A DNA stretch of 6,317 nt from JANQGH01 sp039177555 (GTDB lineage Bacteria > Pseudomonadota > Alphaproteobacteria > DSM-16000 > Inquilinaceae), in assembly GCA_039177555.1 (NCBI GenBank), contig JBCDFV010000099.1:1-6317 (forward strand). The letters are read 5' to 3'. Shown here piece by piece: positions 1-5,614 of this stretch (position 1 is the stretch's first letter; each line of letters opens with the position of its first letter). Both the position numbers and the translations under genes were made by a program. The notes under the pieces are model-generated. The model saw only the letters and a list, made by a program, of their open reading frames with translations. It made no database searches and was not told the origin of the DNA.

Positions 1-347
1 ATTTCATCTTCACCATGCTGGCGGAGGAGTTCGGCTTGATCGGCGGCCTGACCCTGATCGGCCTGTTCGGTCTCTTGATCGCCGCCGGCATCATCATCGG
101 CCTGCGCAGTTACAGCCAGTTTGGCCGCCTGCAGGCGATCGGCCTGGCGACCAACCTCTTCCTTTATGTCTTCATCAACATCGCCATGGTCACCGGGCGC
201 ATCCCGGTCGTCGGCGTGCCCTTGCCGCTGATCTCCTATGGCGGTACCGCCATGCTGACGGTGATGGTTTCCATGGGCCTGATCCTGTCGGTCTCGATCC
301 ACCGCGACCAGCGCATATCCCGCCACACGCTCGATCACGAGATGTGA
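1..347 (+). CDS. rodA: Rod shape-determining protein RodA (SEDS peptidoglycan glycosyltransferase), C-terminal part
   Basis: Partial gene: the frame is open from the left edge (first full codon at base 3) to a TGA at 345-347, giving the last ~114 residues. SEDS proteins are polytopic inner-membrane enzymes that polymerise lipid II; RodA does so in the elongasome with a class B penicillin-binding protein. Seen here: FTMLAEEFGLIGG, a hydrophobic helix, then GRIPVVGVPLPLISYGG and a last hydrophobic helix (TAMLTVMVSMGLILSVSIH), ending in a short charged tail. The form VPLPLISYGGTAML fits RodA better than FtsW, whose equivalent usually reads LPFISYGGSS. The fragment holds the last membrane helices, and nothing in it is broken. 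Any mrdA/pbp2 or mre neighbours would lie left of the window. No strong terminator is visible between its stop and the tRNA promoter. Confidence 0.93.
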   Translation, partial: FIFTMLAEEFGLIGGLTLIGLFGLLIAAGIIIGLRSYSQFGRLQAIGLATNLFLYVFINIAMVTGRIPVVGVPLPLISYGGTAMLTVMVSMGLILSVSIHRDQRISRHTLDHEM

Positions 348-378
348 CGGCGCGGCCTGGCCGGGAAGGGGGCTGGGC

Positions 379-407
379 TTGCGGGTCTCCGGGCGCTTTG
401 CTATAAG
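379..407 (+). promoter_or_regulatory. Probable sigma-70-type promoter of tRNA-Lys
   Basis: A -35-like TTGCGG (379-384) and a -10-like TATAAG (402-407) are separated by exactly 17 bases. Transcription would start near 413-415, about 10 bases before the mature 5' end of the tRNA. Spacing and position fit a tRNA promoter well. The call is by eye. Confidence 0.55.
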
Positions 408-424
408 CCGCCCCTCTCTGGTCA

Positions 425-500
<76 letters not shown>

Positions 501-540
501 GGGATTTCAAGGGGTTAGCCGGCATTTTGTCGCGATCTGG

Positions 541-570
541 AACCAGTTTTACACTGGGTTTTACAGTTTT
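541..570 (+). terminator. Weak hairpin with T-rich tail after tRNA-Lys (possible terminator)
   Basis: CCAGT (543-547) pairs with ACTGG (553-557) around a 5-base loop. Two further A-T pairs (541-542 with 559-560) form if G558 is bulged. T-rich sequence follows (559-570). The stem is short and AT-rich and starts about 40 bases after the tRNA, so it is only a candidate. It overlaps the tandem repeat at 546-569. Confidence 0.25.
546..569. repeat. Tandem 12-base repeat beside tRNA-Lys
   Basis: GTTTTACACTGG (546-557) is followed at once by GTTTTACAGTTT (558-569). The first eight bases are identical. This AT-rich pair lies 46 bases past the tRNA 3' end, in otherwise GC-rich DNA. Short direct repeats in such a position can be arm-type binding sites of a tyrosine recombinase, but no recombinase gene is present, so that role is only inferred. 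Confidence 0.4.
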
Positions 571-573
571 CCG

Positions 574-768
574 TTATTTCGACGTTCGTGTGTGACGCTT
601 GATGGCCGCGCTCGCGAGCCGCGCCATTATGCCAGCCCGGATGTCGACGGCGGCCTGTTTCCCAAGCGCTGTCTGGTCGAAAGACAGCGTCAGGTGCATG
701 AAGCCCGCCAAAGTGACAACCTCAAGCACCAGGTCGGCAGTGTCTAAGCAAACGACCGGGCCGATCAA
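574..768 (-). CDS. Possible small or decayed ORF of unknown function
   Basis: An unrecognised 64-codon frame with a TTG start (766-768). The same frame stays open 9 codons upstream, to a stop at 796-798, without an ATG. In favour of coding: codons such as CTG, GTC, GCC and ATC look like neighbouring genes, and the product has ordinary composition (LVLEVVTLAGFMHLTLSFDQ, then a basic C-terminus). A GAGGA lies only two bases before the TTG, too close for a normal ribosome site. The forward-strand frame over the same bases reads as low-complexity Ser/Thr-rich protein and is less credible. It may be a real small protein, the C-terminal scrap of a longer lost gene, or chance. No family is recognised. 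Confidence 0.25.
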   Translation of the reverse strand: MIGPVVCLDTADLVLEVVTLAGFMHLTLSFDQTALGKQAAVDIRAGIMARLASAAIKRHTRTSK

Positions 769-781
769 GTTCCTCAGTTCG

Positions 782-831
782 AGCGATCCATAGCGTTACA
801 CCGATAAGCCGCCTATCGAGGCCGGATCGCT
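782..831. repeat. Nested inverted repeat upstream of the secreted-protein gene
   Basis: AGCGATCC (782-789) is perfectly complementary to GGATCGCT (824-831). Inside lies a second pair, CGATA (802-806) and TATCG (814-818), with a 7-base loop. As RNA this would be a two-tier hairpin with an asymmetric internal loop. It has no T tract, so it is a poor intrinsic terminator. It sits just upstream of the candidate promoter at 841 and could be a binding site, a structured transcript or a relic of mobile DNA. Confidence 0.4.
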
Positions 832-840
832 GCACCATCC

Positions 841-868
841 TTGACGAAAGCGGCGAACCGGTTTTGAT
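841..868 (+). promoter_or_regulatory. Candidate promoter for the secreted barrel protein
   Basis: TTGACG (841-846, five of six consensus bases) is followed after 16 bases by TTTGAT (863-868, four of six). This places a start near 875, leaving a leader of about 30 bases before the ATG at 908. The -10 is weak. Confidence 0.3.
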
Positions 869-907
869 TTTCGGATTGTCGCGTTACCTGCCCGGAGGAA
901 CCTAAGG

Positions 908-1420
908 ATGGTGACCAGATCTCTCGTGTTCGGACTTGCCCTGCTGGCGGCGCCTGCGTTTGCCTTTTTGCCCGGTTCGGCGCTCGGTCAAGACGCACAA
1001 CAGCCGTTTTGCGGGGCGTTCGAGGCCGAACGGCATCAGGACCTGATCACCTTCATCAATCATGGCGACGAAGGCGTCGCGCCGGGCGACGTGCGCATCT
1101 TGCGCTGGCAACTGGTCGATCAGGACGGTGAGTCGATCGGGGTGCAGCATGCGACCAGCCGGGTCATGCACAGCGACATCGAAGGGTCTTACCCGCTTAT
1201 GGGGGCCAGCACTTTCCTGTTCGACAACGGTATCCTGATGGCCTCGGCCTTCGTGGAGTCGCGCGATCCGTCCGACACCAGCACATCGTCGGTTAGGCCC
1301 TTGGAGTGGTTCGTCTATGGCGGGACGGGGGAGTTCGCCGGCGCGACCGGCAGCATCGTCACGACACCGACAGGCGAGGGCGTCTACGACATAGTCTTTG
1401 ACCTATCCTGTTCGCAGTAG
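908..1420 (+). CDS. Small secreted protein, probably allene-oxide-cyclase/dirigent-like barrel
   Basis: A 170-residue protein with a clear Sec signal peptide: basic MVTR, hydrophobic core (residues 5-19), and likely cleavage near SALG-Q (27/28) or after AFA (19). The ATG has a good ribosome site, GGAGGA at 894-899, eight bases upstream. The mature part is beta-rich and acidic. Residues ~137-158 hold YGGTGEFAGATGSI and then GEGVYDIVFDL, like the GGTGxFxGAxG turn of allene-oxide-cyclase-like and dirigent barrels; the call rests on that motif. C35 near the mature N-terminus and C168 near the C-terminus are placed to form a disulfide closing the barrel, as expected in the periplasm. No catalytic residues can be named and the substrate is unknown. 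It stands alone: the next feature downstream is a broken gene. Confidence 0.8.
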   Translation: MVTRSLVFGLALLAAPAFAFLPGSALGQDAQQPFCGAFEAERHQDLITFINHGDEGVAPGDVRILRWQLVDQDGESIGVQHATSRVMHSDIEGSYPLMGASTFLFDNGILMASAFVESRDPSDTSTSSVRPLEWFVYGGTGEFAGATGSIVTTPTGEGVYDIVFDLSCSQ

Positions 1421-1433
1421 GCTGAGCGGAGCG

Positions 1434-1607
1434 GCCTGGATCGTGTGCCTGGACCTTGCCGCGCCCTTGACCACAGCTTGGGAACTGGATCGCGCTTGGT
1501 CCGACGGTCGCTTGGTGGTCGTCGGCGGCGCCGGCCACTCGTCGGGTGATCCCGGAATGGCGGACGCGGTGATCGCGGCCACGGACGACTTTGCAACGCA
1601 GGGCTAG
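1434..1607 (+). pseudogene. pip: Proline iminopeptidase, C-terminal remnant (front of gene missing)
   Basis: The frame ending at the TAG 1605-1607 matches the last ~57 residues of peptidase family S33 proline iminopeptidases: LDLAAPLTTAWELDRAW, then LVVVGGAGHSSGDPGMADAVIAATDDFA. The family pattern is GRYDxxxP..AW.LH.AWP....GHS..EP...ALV.AT..FA. The catalytic Asp (codon 1452-1454) and His (1536-1538) are kept, 28 residues apart, as in characterised enzymes. The first ~260 residues, with the oxyanion site and catalytic Ser, are absent. The usual HGRYD before the Asp is degraded to CLD, so homology starts about 1434, 13 bases after the preceding stop. An ATG at 1398 in this frame overlaps the upstream gene and has no ribosome site, so I call this a pseudogene. 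Confidence 0.8.
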
Positions 1608-1636
1608 GCACGGTTACGGGTGGCATCGGCGGTCAA

Positions 1637-2944
1637 CTACCGGCCGTGGATGAAATCGATCACCCGTCGGTAATAGCCGTCGACGATCCGGTTGCCCGCG
1701 TCGGGACCTTCGCGCTCGATCATGCCGTGGTCGGCCGTTGGGAAGACAGCCGTCACGATGCCGCGATTGGTATCCCGCTGTAGGTTCCTCAAGATCGCGA
1801 CGGTTTCGTCACTGGGGGCTTCAGTATCGCTGCCGCCCAACACCCACAGCTGTGGAATGTCTTGGGATTGGATGATTGGTACCGGCTCGTGGCGCCAGGG
1901 CGTATCGACGTCGAACAGAGGCCAAACCAGGTTCACCACCCAAACAGGGTTCTGGCCAAGCGCAGCGGTCAAATTGTCTTCGGCGATATCTGTAAGCCAA
2001 CCTTCCGTTTCGGCTTGGGCTTTCAATGCGGCAAACGCCTCTTGGCCGACCGCGAAGTCAGTGTCGGCCAGCGTGATGGCGGCATCGGCCAGTGCGCCGG
2101 CGGTCGCCACTGTTGCGTCGTCGTGGCCGGCGCGGCGCATCTGCTGCATGATTTCCGACCGCTCCTCCTCCGCCGGGCTTACGGCGAGGCCGTAGGCGAC
2201 AATGAGGAAATCCACCGGCATTTCGGTCGCCGCCAAGGGGGCTACCCAGCCGCCCTGGCTGAAGCCCATTAAGCCGGTCCGGCCAAGGCGGTCGCCAAGC
2301 AAGGACTGCGCTTCGCCGACGCCAGCCGCTACGTCGGCGGCCAGCAGGTGGAAATCCTGCGTGTAGTCACCCCCAGAAAGCCCCGTGCCGCGCTTGTCGA
2401 AAACGAAAGCCGCTATACCGTTCGCGGCCAAGAAGTGCTGTTCGCGATAGCCGGGAAGGGCGGCGCGTTGAGACGAGCCATGGGCAAAAACGACCAGCGG
2501 TACCGGGTCGTCGCCGGGCGGGACCAGCAAGCGGCCAACCAGTTGCGTGCCCTGGGAGGTGAACTCGGTGTCGATGGCGGTCACCGGAACCCGTTCGGCG
2601 GACAGCGACTGCCCGTCCTCGTGGCTGAAGACGACCGTGTTGGCGCCTGGGTCGATGAACGTGACTGTCACTGCGTCCGGCCCGTTCCCGTTCAGGGTGT
2701 TGGCGCCGGCAAACGTGCCCGGTGGCAGGTCCTCGTCAGCACAAACGCGACCGGCGCGCCCGTCGAAATGGACGTAGCGCAGACAGTCATTGCCGCTCTG
2801 CGTGAAGGCGACCGTATCATCATCCTGGAAAACATAGGCGCCATGATAGGCGTCGTGGGCCGCGTTTCGCGGCTCGCTGCTGTTGCACGCCGCTAGGGCT
2901 ACCACCACCCCTAGCAGCAGGATCCGCGGCAAGCTGTCGGCCAT
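1637..2944 (-). CDS. Lipoprotein alpha/beta hydrolase (serine hydrolase; dienelactone hydrolase/S9-like)
   Basis: A 435-residue lipoprotein with a short hydrophobic signal and the lipobox LAAC, with the lipidated Cys at 20. An N-terminal beta-rich region (~30-125) with two cysteines (C54, C68) precedes the alpha/beta hydrolase domain (~135-435). Visible features: oxyanion strand VVFAHGSS (151-158), FDKRGTGLSGG (182-192), nucleophile elbow GFSQGG with Ser229, acid Asp373 in GGSDTEAP, and catalytic His406 in TADHG. The triad is complete and in order, so the protein should be active, cleaving an ester or amide at the cell envelope. The substrate is unknown; peptidase, esterase and acyl-transfer roles all occur in this superfamily. 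The ATG has AAGGG seven bases upstream. It lies 84 bases downstream of the exporter on the same strand and may be co-transcribed with it. Confidence 0.9.
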   Translation of the reverse strand: MADSLPRILLLGVVVALAACNSSEPRNAAHDAYHGAYVFQDDDTVAFTQSGNDCLRYVHFDGRAGRVCADEDLPPGTFAGANTLNGNGPDAVTVTFIDPGANTVVFSHEDGQSLSAERVPVTAIDTEFTSQGTQLVGRLLVPPGDDPVPLVVFAHGSSQRAALPGYREQHFLAANGIAAFVFDKRGTGLSGGDYTQDFHLLAADVAAGVGEAQSLLGDRLGRTGLMGFSQGGWVAPLAATEMPVDFLIVAYGLAVSPAEEERSEIMQQMRRAGHDDATVATAGALADAAITLADTDFAVGQEAFAALKAQAETEGWLTDIAEDNLTAALGQNPVWVVNLVWPLFDVDTPWRHEPVPIIQSQDIPQLWVLGGSDTEAPSDETVAILRNLQRDTNRGIVTAVFPTADHGMIEREGPDAGNRIVDGYYRRVIDFIHGR

Positions 2945-3028
2945 CGAGAAACCCTTGGTTGCGGTGGCGAGAGACTACACCAACCGTGGGTGCCGTTGAC
3001 AGACAACAGACCGGACCTTGACGTCCTT

Positions 3029-3925
3029 TTAGGTGACCTCGACGCGACGCGCATCCGTCGTGCGATGGGCCAGCCACAAGCCAAGCGCGACGAGGCCGGT
3101 GCCGAGCAGGAACTCGACCGTCAACGGTTCGCCCAGCAATGCCCAGCCGAGCAAGGTGGCGGTTAGGGGGCTGAGCGACATGAACACGGTGACGCGCGTT
3201 GGCGTTGTGTGCGCGAGCGCCCACAGCCAGATGTAATAGCCGATCGCGCTGGCCAGACCGATGATCAGCACGGCGGCCCAGCCGGCCAACGTGAAGACCG
3301 GCCAACTGGCGAAAAACCCCGCCCAGCCGGCGGGAATGGTCAGGAAGATCACCGACGCCAGCATGGCGATGCCGCTGACCTGAAGGGTCGGGTATCGGCG
3401 CAGATAAGGCCGATAGAGCACGCTGCACAGGGCCCCCACCATGGCGCTGGCCAACACCGCCAGCCCGCCAAGCCAGGCACTTTCATGCAGGTCGGCGAGA
3501 CCGAAATGGTCGTAGACCGCGAAGCCTACCCCGGCGATGGTCAGCAGCACGCCGCCGGTCTTGAAGCCGGTCATCCTCTCATTGCCCAGGATGGCACCCA
3601 AGGTCAGCGCCCACAGGGGCATCGTGGCGAAGATCAGCGCCGCCAGCCCGGACGAGATGAACTGCAGGCCGTAATTCAGCAACATGATCAGGACGCCGAA
3701 CTGACCGATGCCCAGCAAGGCGATGGGGGCGAGATCGCGGCCGCGAAACCGGACCTTTGCCGACGCCAGGACAGCCGGCAGCAGCAGGACCAATGCGATG
3801 GCATAGCGCAGCAGGGCCAGCGAGGATGGATCTGTCTGGTCGATCGCAAAGCGGGTCGCCACGATGCCGATGCCGACCAGCACACCCGTCGCCATGGAGG
3901 CCAGAAGGGGCAGCGTTGCGACCAT
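3029..3925 (-). CDS. EamA/DMT-family transporter (10 membrane helices)
   Basis: A 298-residue inner-membrane protein made of two EamA repeats (~5-138 and ~150-287), with ten hydrophobic segments near residues 8-27, 36-55, 67-88, 93-112, 122-139, 150-170, 182-204, 212-236, 244-262 and 270-287. The hallmark SPLTATLLGWALLGEPLT (252-269) closes the second repeat, and IFATMPLWALTLGAIL is its partner in the first. Length and layout are normal for the drug/metabolite transporter superfamily, whose members commonly export amino acids, metabolites or toxic compounds. Substrate cannot be predicted. The ATG lies 6 bases after the stop of the MarR-GNAT gene, and its ribosome site is weak, so translational coupling is likely. 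Confidence 0.93.
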   Translation of the reverse strand: MVATLPLLASMATGVLVGIGIVATRFAIDQTDPSSLALLRYAIALVLLLPAVLASAKVRFRGRDLAPIALLGIGQFGVLIMLLNYGLQFISSGLAALIFATMPLWALTLGAILGNERMTGFKTGGVLLTIAGVGFAVYDHFGLADLHESAWLGGLAVLASAMVGALCSVLYRPYLRRYPTLQVSGIAMLASVIFLTIPAGWAGFFASWPVFTLAGWAAVLIIGLASAIGYYIWLWALAHTTPTRVTVFMSLSPLTATLLGWALLGEPLTVEFLLGTGLVALGLWLAHRTTDARRVEVT

Positions 3926-3931
3926 CTCAGG

Positions 3932-4879
3932 TCAACATCGTCCGTTTCGACCGAGATCGAGTTCCCAATCCTGGCCGATCAGGTTATGGCCGAAACTGTT
4001 ATGGGGCGCCTCGTCGACCAGCGCGTAACCGGCCCGCTCGTAGATCCGGCGCGCGGCGTGGAGATTGCCGTTGGTCCACAGCGTGATCTTGCGATAGCCG
4101 ACGCGGCGGGCGAAGGCCTCGCACTCGCGCACCAGTCGCGCGCCAATGCCCAGCCCACGGGCCGACGGCTCGACAAAAAGCAATCGAAGCTTGGCGACGT
4201 GATCGGTCTTGCGGACCAGAAACACGCTGCCGACATTCACGCCGTCCCGCTCGGCAATCCAACAGCGTTCGCGCCTTGGATCGAAGTTCTTCAGGAAATC
4301 CGCCGCGATGGTCGCGACCAGCGCCTCGAAACTGTCGTCCCAGCCGTATTCCTCCGCGTAGAACGCACCGTGACGCTGCACGACCCAGCCGATGTCGCCG
4401 GGCTGATGGGGTCGCAAGATGTAAGGCGGCACGGCTTCGGGATCGTCGCCCAGCAGGCCCTCGACCGTGTTTAGGGAGGCGATCAGCCGACGCTGCTGCC
4501 TCGGCGAGAGCTTTTCCAGTTCATCGCTGAATTTCCTGTGCGACCGTTCGTTGAGCATGTCGAAGGCGGCGTGGCCCTCATCCGTCAGCCGCAACAGGGT
4601 CTGCCGGCCGTCCCGGTCGGACCGGCGTTTGGACAACAGGCCTGCCTTCGTCAGTCGCTGCAACACCCGGCTGAGATAGCCGGCATCCAGGTCCAAGTCG
4701 CGCCCCAGGTCCGACGCGGTCGTCTCGCGCCTCTTGGCCAGTTCGTAGATCAGCCGCGCCTCGGTCAGCGAGTAGGGGCTGTGCAGCATGCCGCGCGACA
4801 GCACGCCGATGCGCTTGGTGTAAAAGCGGTTGAAGGCGCGCACGGCATCGACATGCTCGGCCAGTGTTCGGTGGGGCAT
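3932..4879 (-). CDS. MarR-family regulator fused to GNAT N-acetyltransferase
   Basis: A 315-residue two-domain protein. Residues ~1-145 form a MarR winged helix: SLTEARLIYEL, recognition helix DAGYLSRVLQRLTKAGLL (65-82), and wing RRSDRDGRQTLLRLTDEG (85-102). Residues ~153-310 form a GNAT fold: acetyl-CoA motif A FVEPSARGLGIGARLV (235-250, RGLGIG at 241-246), then LWTNGNLHAARRIYERAGY (267-285). This fusion is a known class; the acetylated substrate is generally unknown. I chose the ATG at 4877-4879 because TGAGG lies 6 bases upstream; the longer frame would use TTG at 4897 with no ribosome site. It heads a reverse-strand unit with the exporter, suggesting a sensor/modifier controlling its own operon. 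A strong dyad lies 23 bases upstream of the start. Confidence 0.92.
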   Translation of the reverse strand: MPHRTLAEHVDAVRAFNRFYTKRIGVLSRGMLHSPYSLTEARLIYELAKRRETTASDLGRDLDLDAGYLSRVLQRLTKAGLLSKRRSDRDGRQTLLRLTDEGHAAFDMLNERSHRKFSDELEKLSPRQQRRLIASLNTVEGLLGDDPEAVPPYILRPHQPGDIGWVVQRHGAFYAEEYGWDDSFEALVATIAADFLKNFDPRRERCWIAERDGVNVGSVFLVRKTDHVAKLRLLFVEPSARGLGIGARLVRECEAFARRVGYRKITLWTNGNLHAARRIYERAGYALVDEAPHNSFGHNLIGQDWELDLGRNGRC

Positions 4880-4901
4880 AAAGGGCCTCAGGGTCAATTT
4901 C

Positions 4902-4937
4902 GTTGAAGTAGGCAGTTAATTAATTGCCAAAGTCAAC
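4902..4937. promoter_or_regulatory. Candidate operator: 36-base dyad upstream of marR-GNAT
   Basis: Two nested arms share one exact centre (between 4919 and 4920). The inner arms are GGCAGTTAA (4911-4919) and TTAATTGCC (4920-4928), with eight of nine pairs. The outer arms are GTTGA (4902-4906) and TCAAC (4933-4937), with five of five pairs. Overall 14 of 18 pairs match. On the reverse strand the outer arm overlaps TTGACT (4931-4936), a good -35 element, though no convincing -10 was found at 16-18 bases. An AT-rich dyad next to a MarR gene is the usual autoregulatory layout. The site lies between two divergent genes and could act on both. Confidence 0.6.
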
Positions 4938-5062
4938 TAATTGCTTGCCGAAGATGGAGGCGGCCTTCGGACGATGGCGACGAGGTCGCAGGCCGCTGAA
5001 TAGACGGGCTGAGTCCCCACATAGGGTCTTTGTTTCGCCAACAGGCCAAAAGGAAGAAAGCC

Positions 5063-5608
5063 ATGCTGCTGGAAACACCCGCCGGAGATGTCGGCTGGCA
5101 AGCCAAGCCCTTCGCCTTGTCCGATCCTGACGGCAACGATGCCAGCTTGGCCGATCAGCTTGGCGGCAACGGCCTGCTGATCGCGTTCATCTGCAACCAT
5201 TGCCCATACGTGAAGGCCGTAATCAACCGGTTCGTCACCGACGCCCGGACCTTGCAGGCCGAAGGCGTCAACGTGTTGGCGATCATGCCCAACGACTACG
5301 CGCGCTATCCCGCCGACGCGCCGGATCGCATGCGGGAATTTGCCGATCAGCATGGCTTCTCGTTTCCCTATTTGATCGATGAGGATCAGTCGGTCGCCAG
5401 GGCCTATGGCGCGGTCTGCACGCCGGACTTCTTCGGCTTCTCCGGCGACGGTGTCCTGCATTATCGCGGCCGGCTGGACGATGCCCGCATGGGCGATCCC
5501 ACCGGGCGCGACGACGAACTGGTAAAGGCGATGAGGCTGGTCGCCCAAACCGGCGTGGGCCCGAGGGAACAGCACGCCAGCATGGGCTGTTCGATCAAAT
5601 GGCGTTGA
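5063..5608 (+). CDS. Thioredoxin-fold redoxin (AhpC/TSA-like) with CNHC motif
   Basis: A 181-residue cytoplasmic protein with no signal peptide. The ATG at 5063 has AGGAAG at 5051-5056, six bases upstream; an in-frame ATG at 5030 would add 11 basic residues without a ribosome site. The redoxin fold shows FALSDPDG (17-24), then LLIAFICNHCPYVKA (38-52) with the CxxC pair Cys44 and Cys47. VNVLAIMPND follows, and then CTPDFFGF (119-126), carrying the thioredoxin-type Thr-cisPro plus an extra Cys119. The tail GCSIKWR (175-181), with Cys176, matches as I remember a conserved ending of this CNHCP redoxin family. It is probably a thiol-disulfide oxidoreductase or peroxidase-like protein; the partner is unknown. 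It is divergent from the MarR-GNAT gene and convergent with the methyltransferase, 6 bases between stops. Confidence 0.88.
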   Translation: MLLETPAGDVGWQAKPFALSDPDGNDASLADQLGGNGLLIAFICNHCPYVKAVINRFVTDARTLQAEGVNVLAIMPNDYARYPADAPDRMREFADQHGFSFPYLIDEDQSVARAYGAVCTPDFFGFSGDGVLHYRGRLDDARMGDPTGRDDELVKAMRLVAQTGVGPREQHASMGCSIKWR

Positions 5609-5614
5609 GCCGGC

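Noticed and set aside
527..555. Promoter-like TTGTCG, 17 bases, TACACT on the forward strand
   Set aside because: Spacing is good, but no forward gene follows for 350 bases and the region also holds the repeat and hairpin; probably chance.
599..793. Forward frame of 64 codons after the tRNA
   Set aside because: Product is Ser/Thr/Ala-rich, without ribosome site; the opposite strand is the better candidate.
1384..1626. Reverse frame of 80 codons opposite the pip remnant
   Set aside because: Arg/Pro/Ser-rich antisense shadow; the forward strand carries a clear peptidase match.
1692..2896. Several forward open frames opposite the lipoprotein hydrolase
   Set aside because: All are antisense to a gene with a lipobox and complete catalytic triad; their Ser/Arg/Gly-rich products look non-coding.
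3008..3029. GGAC/GTCC hairpin followed by TTTT on the forward strand
   Set aside because: Four-pair stem and on the wrong strand for the genes here, so not credible as a terminator of the exporter.
2820..3428. Reverse-strand 202-codon frame overlapping the exporter and hydrolase starts
   Set aside because: It is an out-of-frame reading of the exporter, His/Arg/Pro-rich, without a recognisable domain.
3209..4474. Forward-strand open frame of 421 codons across the exporter and MarR-GNAT genes
   Set aside because: It is Gln/Arg/Gly-rich with no domain, and lies opposite two well-recognised genes; typical GC-rich antisense frame.
4948..4970. Inverted repeat CCGAAG/CTTCGG in the region before the redoxin gene
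   Set aside because: Only 6 pairs with an 11-base loop and no T tract; expected by chance in GC-rich DNA.
4937..5575. Long reverse-strand open frame of 212 codons opposite the redoxin gene
   Set aside because: It is the antisense shadow of a clear redoxin with good ribosome site; its product matches no family I know and runs through the intergenic dyad region.
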